Assembly (NCBI GenBank): GCA_947846985.1
Contig: CANTUZ010000025.1
Coordinates: 14,382,100 to 14,446,099 of the forward strand
DNA from: Fratercula arctica
Lineage: Eukaryota; Chordata; Aves; Charadriiformes; Alcidae
Direction: 5' to 3'
DNA: 64,000 nucleotides
Part shown: positions 9,078 to 18,440 of the stretch, piece after piece
Layout: each line of letters starts with the position of its first letter
How positions within the stretch are numbered: position 1 is the stretch's first letter
Translations under genes and position numbers: made by a program
Notes under the pieces: generated by a model
Databases searched by the model: none
Told to the model about the DNA's origin: nothing
What the model saw: only the letters and a program-made list of their open reading frames with translations

Positions 9078-10107
9078 CTATTGCGTATCCCCAGACTCGT
9101 CCGCTGCTGTTTCAGACGGATCACCCGTTCCCGGACTCCCACACACCCTCTCCTCAACCGCCTGCAAACCCTCCTTGATAACCTCATGAGCCTTTTTATA
9201 AGCAGCCCGTATCGTGCCCGCTTTCAAACCCTTATCAAGTCTCTGCATTTCCGCGAGCAATTGCTGCATAGTGTTCTGTTGTTCGCGGAGAGCGTCACGG
9301 AGCTCCGCAGTATCTTTAGGTGGATAGATGGTTTTCGGACGAATGTCCTCGGAGGATGATGATGTTTCCATAGGCTGAGGAGAGTCGGGGGGAACCTGCA
9401 TGGATGACTCCGGTAGACCAGAGTACGGTGGAGCGGTCAGTTGCAGAGGCGAAAATGTCCATTCGTCAGACGCCCCCCAGAACTCCTTTTCTGACTGCTT
9501 TATTACAGGAAATGCATTGGAGGATGAACTGTTTCCCTCTTCCCCAGCTGCATCTAACACCCTCTGGGCTGTGGCGGCAATAACAGCTGATCCATGCATG
9601 CCTGCAATCAGTCCCTTCACCTGTCAATAAGTGCCTGCCAGGTTCCAGGCTTCCTTATTCTCTGACTGCACTGCTTCCCACATTTCCACTCCAATTCGAG
9701 TCCATGTTGAAAGGTCAAAAAACTGAGTCGGATCTCTGAGCAATCCTTATTGTCGGCATCAAGATAATAGTTCCAGTAAAGCACTCTCACTAAGGTTTTC
9801 CCTGGCACTTTTGCCAGCTGCAGCAAACTTTGTACCGCTGCCTTTTCGCCTTATACTTTTTCATACAGTTAATAACGTCTCGTCAAGATTTCATCAACTT
9901 TTTTGTAGTTTTATCGTCATCTATAACTTTATCCCATAAGCAATCTCCAAACGTTCGCCACTCTTCTACTTCAAACATATCGTCTGGGTCCTTAAAGTAT
10001 CCAGGAGCTTTGCCTAATGCAATTAACCCGGCCAGATCTTTTATAGGGCCTACTCCCCGCTTTTCTAAAAAGCATTGTAAAAATTGTAAAGCTACCTCTC
10101 TATCCAT
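9078..10107 (-). pseudogene. Gag 5' part of the mosaic provirus (segment A)
   Basis: The likely gag start is the ATG at 10107-10105, following the leader and primer site. The first 74 residues form a helical, matrix-like domain containing the block ALQFLQCFLEKRG. A TGA stop ends it at 9883. Two more frames follow, 9826-9617 and 9620-9078. The latter is 180 residues, with an acidic and proline-rich part (PPDSPQPMETSSSSED) and a coiled coil (AELRDALREQQNTMQQLL). No capsid major homology region or zinc knuckle is seen. Gag normally packages RNA and builds the particle; this one cannot as it stands. Confidence 0.75.
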
Positions 10108-10130
10108 TTGCGACGCATCGTCTTCCTCTT

Positions 10131-10203
10131 TATGATCCCTTGATTACTTATGATCCCTTGATTACTTGTGATCCCTTGATTACTTACGATCCCTTGATTA
10201 CTC
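10131..10203. repeat. 18-bp tandem repeat, four copies, in the gag leader
   Basis: The unit is close to GATCCCTTGATTACTTAT and is repeated four times with one or two changes per copy. On the provirus strand it lies between the primer binding site and the gag start, where packaging signals are often found. It contains stops in the gag frame and so is non-coding. Confidence 0.9.
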
Positions 10204-10396
10204 TGCAGCCTTTTTTTTTTTTTTTCTTTTCCGTTTAGGTAGCTTTCCTCAGACGGCGATCCTCCTCTTAATTATCCGAAGATCAGGTACGGACAGACAT
10301 ATCATGTGCCAGCCATATCATGTACTGTCTTTTACCCCCTGGTCGCTGCTACCAGTGCTTTTCCAAGCTCGCTGTCCGGTGGGAACAAGGCTGGGG

Positions 10397-10414
10397 GTCC
10401 CTCTTCGGGCGCCA
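10397..10414 (-). promoter_or_regulatory. Primer binding site, tRNA-Lys3-like
   Basis: Minus-strand TGGCGCCCGAAGAGGGAC lies two bases from the LTR. It differs at one base (G for C) from the usual tRNA-Lys3 site. It primes minus-strand DNA synthesis and shows that the 5' end of the provirus is on the right. Confidence 0.88.
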
Positions 10415-10416
10415 CT

Positions 10417-10769
10417 TGCGACGAGCGAGGGAAGACAAGCAGCCGACTCAATGTGAGTGATAAAGCAAGCTTCAGTTTATTGCCCGAATACGCTTCATTA
10501 TATAGCTACTGGTTACATCATCGCTTGAATATTGGCTAATTATAAAAGTCATCTGCTCACTGCGATTGGCTCTCTGTCAACACGACAGGGTTCAGCCTTA
10601 GTTCCCTATTCTTATCAGCTCCTTATTCTTGCTTCTGCATTCTCATGGCTTGTTTACTTAGTACTTTCCCATTGCCGAGCTGTAACTTTCCACTTGCTTC
10701 TACGCTATTCTCATCTCACATAACTCCTCTATTGTCCCATGACCTTGCTCCTCAAGCCATTCTGCAACA
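10417..10769 (-). mobile_element. 5' LTR of the mosaic provirus
   Basis: 353 bp, with no difference from the 3' LTR at 3923-4275 by eye. The minus-strand TATATAA box is at 10498-10504 and the AATAAA signal at 10476-10481. LTRs are identical at integration, so this identity indicates a recent event. Confidence 0.95.
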
Positions 10770-10775
10770 GGTGCA
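10770..10775 (+). repeat. Target-site duplication GGTGCA, right copy
   Basis: Matches 3917-3922 exactly. Confidence 0.95.
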
Positions 10776-12429
10776 GGGGGGGGAAGTTGCAACCAAGGAT
10801 GAGGAGAAGGCTGAGATACTTAATGCCTTCTTTGCCTCCGTCTTCAATAGTCAGACCAGCTATCCCCAGGGTGTTCAGCCTCCTGAGCTGGAAGATAAGG
10901 ATGGAGAGCAGAACAACCCACCCATAATCCAGGAGGAAGTAGTCAATGATCTGCTTCTGCACCTAGATGCACATAAGTCTATGGGGCCGGATGGGATTCA
11001 CCCAAGAGTCCTCAGGGAGCTGGCGGGAGAGCTCACCAAGCCTCTCTCCATCATTTATCAACAATCCTGGTCAACAGGGGAGGTACCAGATGACTGGAGG
11101 GTGGCTAATGTGACGCCCATCTACAAGAAGGGTCGGAAGGAGGATCCGGGGAACTACAGGCCTGTCAGCCTGACCTTGATACTAGGAAAGATCATGGAGA
11201 GGATCATCTTGAGTGAGCTCTCACGGCAAGTGCAGGGCAGCCAAGGGATCAGGGCCAGCCAGCATGGGTTTAGGAAAGGGAGGTCCTGCTTAACCAACCT
11301 GATCTCCTTCTATGACCATGTGACCCACATTCTGGACACGGGGAAGACTGTGAACATTGTCCATCTGGACTTTGGTAAGGCCTTTGACACCGTCCCCCAC
11401 AGCATTCTCCTGGAGAAGCTGGCCAATCATGGCATAGACAAGTGTACTCTTTGCTGGGTTAAAAACTGGCTGGATGGCTGTGCCCAGGGAGTTGTGATTA
11501 ATGGGGTGAAATCCTCTTGGCAGCCGGTCACCAGTGGTGTCCCTCAGGGCTCAGTTTTGGGGCCAGTTTTGTTTAATATCTTTATCAATGATCTGGATGA
11601 GGGGATTGAGTGCACCCTCAGTAAGTTTGCAGACGACACCAAACTAGGTGGGAGTGTTGGTCTGCTTGAGGGTAGGAAGGCTCTACAGAGGGTCCTGGAC
11701 AGGCTGGATCGATGGGCCAAGGCCAATTGTATGAGGTTCACCAAGGCCAAGTGCCGGGTCCTGCATTTCGGCGACAACAACCCCAAGCAACACTACAGGC
11801 TTGGGGAAGAGTGGCTAGAAAGCTGCCCAGCAGAAAAGGACCTGGGGGTGCTGGTGGACAGCCAGCTTAACATGAGCCAGCAGTGTGCCCAGGTGGCCAA
11901 GAAGGCCAACAGCATTCTGGCTTGTATCAGGAATAGCGTGGCCAGCAGGAGTAGGGAAGTGATCGTGCCTCTGTACTCGGCACTGGTGAGGCCTCACCTC
12001 GAGTACTGTGTTCAGTTCTGGGCCCCGCTGTACAAGAGGGACATTGAAGTGCTGGAGTGTGTCCAGAGGAGAGCTACCAAGCTGGTGAGGGGTCTGGAGA
12101 CCAAGCCATATGAGGAGAGGCTGAGGGAACTGGGCATGTTTAGTCTGGAGAAGAGGAGGCTGAGGGGAGACCTCATTGCCCTCTACAACTCCCTGAAAGG
12201 AGGTTGTGGAGAGGTGGGTGTTGGCCTCTTCTCCCAGGTGAATAATGAGAGGACCAGAGGAAATGGTCTGAAGTTGCAGCAGGGGAGGTTTAGATTAGAT
12301 ATTAGGAAGAATGACTTTACTGAAAGAGTGGTCAGGCACTGGAAGAGCCTGCCCAGGGAGGTGGTTGAGTCACCATCCCTAGAGGTATTTAAGAAACATG
12401 TAGATTTGGCACTTCAGGGCATGCTCTAG
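10776..12429 (+). pseudogene. CR1-B ORF2, reverse transcriptase half
   Basis: The frame is open without stops from the provirus junction to the TAG at 12427-12429. The RT blocks appear in order: [52 protein letters not shown] with the first catalytic Asp, [14 protein letters not shown] and [10 protein letters not shown] with the catalytic pair. The C-terminal region includes [10 protein letters not shown]. The protein would copy CR1 RNA at the nicked target. The RT half itself is well preserved, but the element is split by the provirus and its 5' half has a stop and a frameshift, so the element as a whole is inactive. Confidence 0.93.
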
Positions 12430-12546
12430 TGGCAGAGATTGTAGGGTTGGGGGTTTTTTTTTGTGTGTAGGGTTGGGGTTTTTTTGTGTGTGTATGGTTA
12501 GACTCAATGATCTCAAAGGTTCTTTCCAACCATGAAGATTCTATGA
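10776..12546 (+). mobile_element. CR1-B, 3' half
   Basis: Continues CR1-B after the provirus. It contains the RT half of ORF2 and a 3' UTR that ends in TCTATGATTC, the CR1 tail. A GT-rich stretch with T runs lies just before the tail (12450-12500). CR1-C starts directly at 12547. Confidence 0.93.
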
Positions 12547-13100
12547 TTCGTGTGGCCAGCAGGTCGAGGGAGGTCATCCTCCCCCTCTACTCTGCCCTGG
12601 TGAGGCTGCATCTGGAGTACTGTGTCCAGTTCTGGGCTCCCCGGTTCCAGAAGGACAGGGAACTGCTGGAGAGGGTACAGCAAAGGGCTACCAAGATGAT
12701 TAGGGGACTGGAACACCTCTCTTGTGAAGAAAGGCTGAGGGATTTGGGTCTCTTCAGTCTGGAAAAAAGACGACTGAGGGGGGACCTTATCAATGCTTAT
12801 AAATACTTAAAGGGTGGGTGTCAGGAGGATGGGGCCAGGCTCTTTTCAGTGGTGCCCAGTGACAGGACAAGAGGTAATGGGCACAAACTTGAACATAGGA
12901 AGTTCCACGTAAACATGAAGAGAAACTTCTTTACCCTGAGGGTGGCAGAGCACTGGAACAGGCTGCCCAGAGAGGTGGTGGAGTCTCCGTCTCTGGAGAC
13001 ATTCAAAACCCACCTGGATGCGTTTCTGTCCAGCCTGCTCTAAGATGACCCTGCTCTGGCAGGGGGGTTGGACTAGATGATCTCCAGAGGTCCCTTCCAC
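12547..13100 (+). mobile_element. CR1-C: 5'-truncated CR1 with the ORF2 3' end
   Basis: A separate CR1 copy of the same subfamily as CR1-A and CR1-D. It starts inside ORF2 (the [14 protein letters not shown] block), keeps the frame to TAA at 13041-13043 and has the 3' UTR up to about 13100. It begins exactly at the tail of CR1-B, so it probably inserted into that tail. Confidence 0.88.
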
Positions 13101-14347
13101 CCCCTACCATTAGGTATGAATAAAAGAGTTTAGCAAATAAAATAAAAGTAAGATTGAGTTTATGTAAATTGAAGCTAGAAAAATGTGAACTATAAATTAA
13201 AACTAAGGTTTAACAGGAAATGTAATGAACAATGTGTGGGAATGACAGGGTAAGGGTTATGTTGGGTTTTTCATCAACAGAAATGTTTAAATCAAGGAGT
13301 TATCTCAACATTGGAAGAAGTTGTTAAGACAGGCTGTAGAATCTCCATCTTCAGAGACATTCAATATGTGGTTGGATATGACCCGGAACAACCTTATCTA
13401 ACTCTGAAGTTGTCTCTACACTTGAAAGTTGGCCTTGGTTTGAGTGAGAGGTGTCTTCCATCAGAGGAAATTTCTGATATTTGAAGTTTCATACAAGCTT
13501 CAGCTTGATCTCTCTCTTCGTATGTCAAAGGTCTTGTAGGTCAACACAGGAATTATGACCTTCAAAAACAACAATGCCTGGGAAAAGAAACACCAAATCC
13601 TGTCTTTTACAATACCTCTACTTGGGTGGCTTTTTCGTCTTCTCCCCCCTTCATTGCTTTCCCAGCTAAGCAGCTCTGACTCTTTTGTAATGTCATTTGC
13701 TTGCTACATAGCATAAAATTGAACTAAAAGAAGCAATAATAAATACTAAAAGAACTACTCAGCTTAGCAAATTGCCTCTACTTAAAGTCAAAGCAAAGGT
13801 CTTTCTGAAATCCCTTTGCTATTTGTTCCTGAACACTAGCAAATAGCATTACAAAAGGCCTGGGCTTAGACTGTTTACTTTTATTAACCTGGCTGAGCAG
13901 GGCATCAAATAGCCATTTGTTTCTCTCCATCTTCCTACTTCACTTAAGGACACATACTGAACTTCTTATCCAGATCTTCAACCTTACAAATAGCCTGAGC
14001 TGCTTGCTGGGCTGAAAATTTCCCCTTTGCATCTCTCACAACTGAATGGTTAAACAGTAAATTGAGGATCTAGCTCATGTTGAGAGCCCAGTGTAAATGC
14101 TGGGAAGTGGTGACATTTGCCTCTGAAATATTTGGTTGAGGGATTGGGGTACCTTGTTCTGGAATTTCCCCCTTTAGGGGAAGTTCTCAGAAACTGAGGA
14201 TAAAGAATTAATCTATAAGTATTATTGGCTGGCCGCAGCTTGTAAATTAGCTTCTTCTGAAGCTCAAGAACTGAAATTACAGGCTCTGAGTTCCAGAGGA
14301 CAGAGCAGATCAGCAGGGTATGTTACTTTTCTCCCATGCTGTGACTA
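13101..14347. other. Unique AT-rich stretch without a recognised gene
   Basis: No long open frame, no RNA gene and no clear repeat was seen. Confidence 0.6.
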
Positions 14348-14846
14348 ATCATAGAATGTGTTGGGTTGGAAGGGACCTTTAAAGGTCATCTAGTCCAGCC
14401 CCCCTACAGTAAGCAAGGGCATCTTTACCTAGATCAGATTGCTCAGAGCCTCATCAAGCCTGGCCTTGAATGTCTCCAGGGATGGGGCCTCCACCACCTC
14501 TCTGGGCAACCTGTTCCAGTGCCTCACCACCCTCATTGTAAAGGACTCCTTCCTAATGTCTAATCTAAACCTACCCACCCATCAAATCTGTATCTCTCCA
14601 ACTTAGAGAGAAGGATGTTGTGGGGGACCATGTCAAAGACCTTGCAGAAGTCCAGATAGATGATATCCCTTGCTCTTCCCTTGTCCACTGATGCAGTCAC
14701 TCCATTGTAGAAAGCCATTAGGTTGGTCAGGCAGGACTTGCCCCTGGTGAAGCCATGCTGGCTGTCTCGAATCGCCTCCCTGTCCTCCATGTGCCTTAGC
14801 TTAGGTTCTAGGAGGATCTGTTCCATGATCTTCCCGGGCACAGAGG
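14348..14846 (-). mobile_element. CR1 fragment with internal deletion
   Basis: On the minus strand it has a CR1 3' end (about 14348-14575) joined directly to an RT segment from further 5' (14576-14846). The RT segment shows the blocks [14 protein letters not shown] and [12 protein letters not shown]. The middle of RT is missing. It stops where the next CR1 fragment begins. Confidence 0.85.
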
Positions 14847-15394
14847 TGAATCACAAAATGGTAGGGGTTGGAAGGGACCTCTGGAGATCATCTAGTCCAA
14901 CCCCCCTGACAAAGCAGGTTCACCTAGAGCAGGCTGGACAGAAACGCATCCAGGTGAGTTTTCAATATCTCCAGAGAAGGAGACTCCACCACCTCTCTGG
15001 GCAGCCTGTTCCAGTCCTCTGGTACCCTCAAAATAAAGAAGTTCCTCCTCTTGTTGAGATGGAATTTCATGTGTTATAGCTTGTGCCCATTGCCCCTTGT
15101 CTTGTCACCAGGCACCACTGAGAAGAGTCTGACCCCATCCTCTTGACACCCACCCTTAAGATATTTACAAGCATTGATGAGGTCCCCTCTCAGTCTTTTC
15201 TTCTCCAGGCTGAAGAGACCCAGGTCTCTCAGCCTTTCTTCATAAGAGAGGTGCTCCATTCCCTTGATCATCTTTGTAGACCTCCGCTGGACTCTTTCCA
15301 GTAGCTCCATGTCCTTCTTGAACTGGGGAGCCCAGAACTGGACGCAGTACTCCAGATGCAGCCTCACCAAGGCAGAGAAGAGGGGGAGGACCAT
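14847..15394 (-). mobile_element. CR1 fragment, ORF2 3' end and tail
   Basis: Minus-strand CR1 with the 3' UTR near 14850-14940 and the ORF2 C-terminus above it (blocks [10 protein letters not shown] and [17 protein letters not shown]). It is placed at the broken end of the preceding fragment, probably having inserted into it. Confidence 0.87.
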
Positions 15395-15599
15395 GAGGTA
15401 TGAGGCAGGCAAATGTTGAGAGGGACCAAGTTTCACATGTGCTCATGTGAAAATGGACCCTTATGTAGGTCCTGCACACTCTTCAATATTGCTGAGAAGC
15501 AACTGAAAACAGATTTTTCTCTCAAGTCAAAGGTTTTCAATTTCTGCAATTATTCCACCAGTTTTCATCACTTTTGGTAAAAATCAAGTTATGGGTCCT

Positions 15600-15879
15600 C
15601 CACTGTGCACCATGCAGATACAGGAACGAGATGGTACCATGAAACAGATAAGCTGCCTAACTAGCTTACTGTGGAAAAGATAAGCTGCCTACTCGCTATC
15701 CTGAGCCAACATTTTGTCAAATTTTGATGAAATGCTGTCCTTTGTGCAAACTTTGCTCATTATAATGTCATTATAATACCAAAACACACCTCCATCCCAA
15801 AGGCTACCCGCCTCCAAGGTGCGACCACTCCTTCTTGAGTCTGTGCCCTGAATTTTTCATAAACTATACCTTTAAATGT
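15600..15879 (+). mobile_element. Left part of an LTR-like sequence interrupted by provirus P1 (tentative)
   Basis: Together with 22180-22800 it resembles a retroviral LTR: after P1 is removed, a TATA box and an AATAAA follow in the right order. The outer left limit is not certain, and no internal retroviral sequence adjoins it. Confidence 0.4.
15875..15879 (+). repeat. Target-site duplication AATGT of P1, left copy
   Basis: AATGT directly before the LTR at 15880 and again at 22180-22184 after the second LTR. A 5-bp duplication fits the ERV-L group. Confidence 0.95.
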
Positions 15880-16225
15880 TGTCCTGGTTCCGGCAGGGAC
15901 AGGGTTAAGTATTCCATGCCATGTGAGCCACGCCCACCCTGAGATTAAAAGGAGGGAGGGGGGGAGCAGTCGGGTTCGGAGCGGGCTGGCGCGTCCCGGG
16001 GCCGGACCGGCGGGGAGCGGCGGGGAGCGGCAGTTCCGTAATCGCGTTTGTATATTTCTCTGTCGGTGTTATTGTTGTTGTTTTCTTGTTCCTTTTGCTG
16101 TTCTGTTAAACTGCCTTTGTCTCAACCCAAGAGTTTTGCCTTTTTCTTTTGATCCTTCCCGTACCGGGAAGCGCTGAGCGAGCGACACGTGGTTCTTTGT
16201 TGCCATCTGAGGCCAAACCACGACA
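15880..16225 (+). mobile_element. P1 5' LTR (346 bp)
   Basis: Begins TGTCCTGGTTCC and ends ACCACGACA. A possible TATA variant ATTAAAAGG lies about 65 bases from the start. The middle is GC-rich with two copies of GGGAGCGGCG. No AATAAA is present; how it polyadenylates is not clear. Confidence 0.95.
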
Positions 16226-16233
16226 GTCCTTTT

Positions 16234-16251
16234 TGGTGCCCAACGTGGGGC
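16234..16251 (+). promoter_or_regulatory. P1 primer binding site, tRNA-Lys1,2 type
   Basis: TGGTGCCCAACGTGGGGC, eight bases after the LTR. It has one C-to-T change from the site seen in P4. Confidence 0.9.
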
Positions 16252-16329
16252 CCGAAGGGTTGAGACAACAACAGAATCCAACTAGAGCTTGAAAAAATGA
16301 ATTTGTTAGGTAAATAGTCGCTGGTCACT

Positions 16330-18383
16330 ATGTTGCTTAGTTTGTTCTCATGGCTGTGTTATGTAAATTCCTATGTGTTTTATGCACTCCCTGTGATGAT
16401 ATTTGTTACTTCTGGGAGGGGGATGAGGATTATCATTTTACTGTCCTGTGCAATATCGGCTTATGATATGATAACATCACTTGTTAGATGGTTATTTTGG
16501 GGTGTTTATGTGGTATTGCTGTCCTGTCCGTACACTGGGCACCACCTCTCAGAATTCATTAATAATTACACCCAGTCTATGGGGGAAACAGGGGGAGACA
16601 CTTTCCCCAGCTCTTTTGCCTCCCTTTTCACCTTTGAGTCAGGTATGACAGCTTTTGGGAATTTTGAATATCCTTGGGATGCTCAAACCAGCATGTTCCT
16701 AGTGTTATGTTTGCTGAATGTGTTCCAGGTCTCGTTTAGGGTTAAACAACTCTTTAAGACTACCACCCAGAGATCTGCTCCAAGGCTGGACAGTCAGGGG
16801 TGGCATGGCATGTGGGAGAACATGGGCAGGTACTTAGAGAACTTCTCACCTCCAATGGTCTGGGACTTCACCCCTGAACAATTACAGGACCCTGATAGAA
16901 TAGTAGAATATCTGAAGGGAAAATGCTGTGGCTGTTCTAGAGAGGCACAACTCACCGCACTGTGCTGGGCCCTGGCTAGTGTCTACCAGGCACTGCTCAG
17001 TGCTATGCAGCACCCTCAGAAGAAAGAGACAGAGACCAGACCAGCAGGCGCTGCAGCCCCTGCGGCAGGTGCTGCGGCCCCTGCGGCCCCTGTGGCACAT
17101 GCTGCTGCGATGGGCACTGCAGCTACCGCGACCCCTGCGATGGGCACTGCAGCTACCGGGACCCCTGCGACGGGCACTGCGGCTACCGCAACCCCTGCGA
17201 CGGGCACTGCGGCTACCGCAACCCCTGCGACAGACACTGCAGCTACTCCAGCCCCGGTGACAGCCACTGCTGCTGAACGAGGGAACCAACCCGTGCCAGT
17301 ATCCGTTGCCCCCATACAAAAGAAGAAGTACACAAAGAAATCGGTTCGCATAGTAAGAGACGACGATGAACCAGGGCCATCACAAGGACAGGAGGAAGAG
17401 GCAGAACCAGAGATAATTACCCGATCCCTATCCCTGAGTGAGCTGCGGGATATGCGAAAAGATTTTAGCCGACTTTCAGGTGAGCACATTGTCACCTGGC
17501 TGCTTCGGTGTTGGGATAACGGGGCCAGTAGCCTGGAATTAGAGGGTAGGGAAGCCAGGCAGTTGGGATCCCTGTCTAGGGAAGGTGGCATTGACAAGGC
17601 AATTGGAAAGAAGACCCAAGCCCTCAGCCTCTGGAAACGACTCCTGTCAGGCCTGAGGGAGAGGTACCCCTTCAGTGAAGATGTTGTATGTCACCCAAGC
17701 AAATGGACCACCATGGAAAGAGGTATTCAGTACCTGAGAGAATTAGCCATTCGGGAGATGATTTATTATGACTTGGACAACACAGACTTGCCCACGGACC
17801 CTGATGAGGTGCAATGCACAAGGCCCATGTGGCGGAATTTGTACGGAGTGCACCATCGTCATATGCCAACTCACTGGCAGTAATGGAATGGAAAGGGGAA
17901 GAAGGACCAACGGTGGATGAGGTGGCTAGCTGGCTCCGGCGATATGAAGAAAGCCTCTCTTCCCCCCTTGTCTCAGCTGTGGAGAAACTGTCCCGGAAGG
18001 TCCAGCAACTTGAAGAGAATATGTCCTACTCCCCACCTATACGGGCCAGCATCTCAGCTATTAGGAGCAGGCATTTCCCCACTCAAGAGAGAGAGTACAG
18101 AGGGTACACACCACGAGGCACCCTCTGGTTCTACCTGCGTGACCATGGAGAGGACATGAGGAAGTGGGATGGACAACCTACTTGGATCCTGCGGACACGG
18201 GTACAGGAGTTGCAAGGAAGGACAACCACAAAAGGAGATCCCTCCAGGAAAAGTGCCGCCCCAGTTTCCAGTGGGCAGTTCCCCAGAGAGAGCAGAAGGC
18301 CTGATCTTGCTTCTGATCCTCTTGAAGGAACCTCCAAGTCATTTCTGCAAGAAGTGAGTACCGGATACCATGACCAGTATTAG
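16330..18383 (+). pseudogene. gag: P1 gag, membrane-anchored N-terminus, one frameshift
   Basis: Gag would build the particle. The start is the first ATG after the leader. Residues 1-70 contain three hydrophobic segments in close succession (around 4-27, 33-50 and 52-68) and a fourth lies around 122-138, so the N-terminal domain looks like a multi-pass membrane protein where other retroviruses have a myristoylated matrix. A helical region follows, then five 10-residue Ala/Thr repeats, then a basic patch (KKKYTKKS). The capsid-like part after that contains WLLRCWDNGASSLELEG, similar to ERV-L gag. There is no CCHC zinc knuckle. A one-base deletion near 17837 shifts the frame (17814-18383 continues it). 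Correcting for the shift the length is 684 residues, exactly 50 fewer than P4, which has five more repeats. Confidence 0.85.
17107..17256 (+). repeat. Coding 30-bp tandem repeat in P1 gag, 5 units
   Basis: Five in-frame units encoding variants of ATGTAATATP. The last unit reads ATDTAATPAP. Unit number differs between proviruses (1 in P3, 10 in P4). Confidence 0.95.
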
Positions 18384-18440
18384 AGGGACCCTGCCTCCAG
18401 CCAGGTGGAAGAAAGGGACAACCGGGTTTATTGGACAGTG
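18381..18440 (+). promoter_or_regulatory. P1 gag-pol junction with in-frame UAG
   Basis: The gag stop is TAG and the following codons stay open in the same frame into pol, so pol is most likely made by stop-codon readthrough as in gammaretroviruses. In P4 and P2 the downstream bases can form a CCTCC/GGAGG stem about ten bases after the TAG; in P1 a G-to-A change weakens it. Confidence 0.7.

Larger units (their letters stand above)
3923..10769 (-). mobile_element. Mosaic class II endogenous provirus
   Basis: Orientation is minus, as shown by the primer binding site beside the right LTR and the polypurine tract beside the left LTR. Both LTRs are 353 bp and appear identical by eye, and the 6-bp target duplication is perfect, so integration is recent. 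The interior is not a normal gag-pro-pol-env order. Reading 5' to 3' it is: gag (10107-9078), a second gag from a related element (about 9066-8416), RNase H and integrase (8415-7800), an unresolved stretch, Env TM (6813-6250), a partial foreign LTR (6242-5836), RT-connection-like and integrase sequence (5835-5055), a polypurine tract with a partial LTR (5029-4708), and a second Env TM (4707-4300). Protease and most of RT are absent, so it could only have moved in trans. Confidence 0.88.

Noticed and set aside
12486..13043. 185-residue frame starting upstream of CR1-C
   Set aside because: The first residues come from the CR1-B 3' UTR; it is a chance fusion with the ORF2 end of CR1-C.
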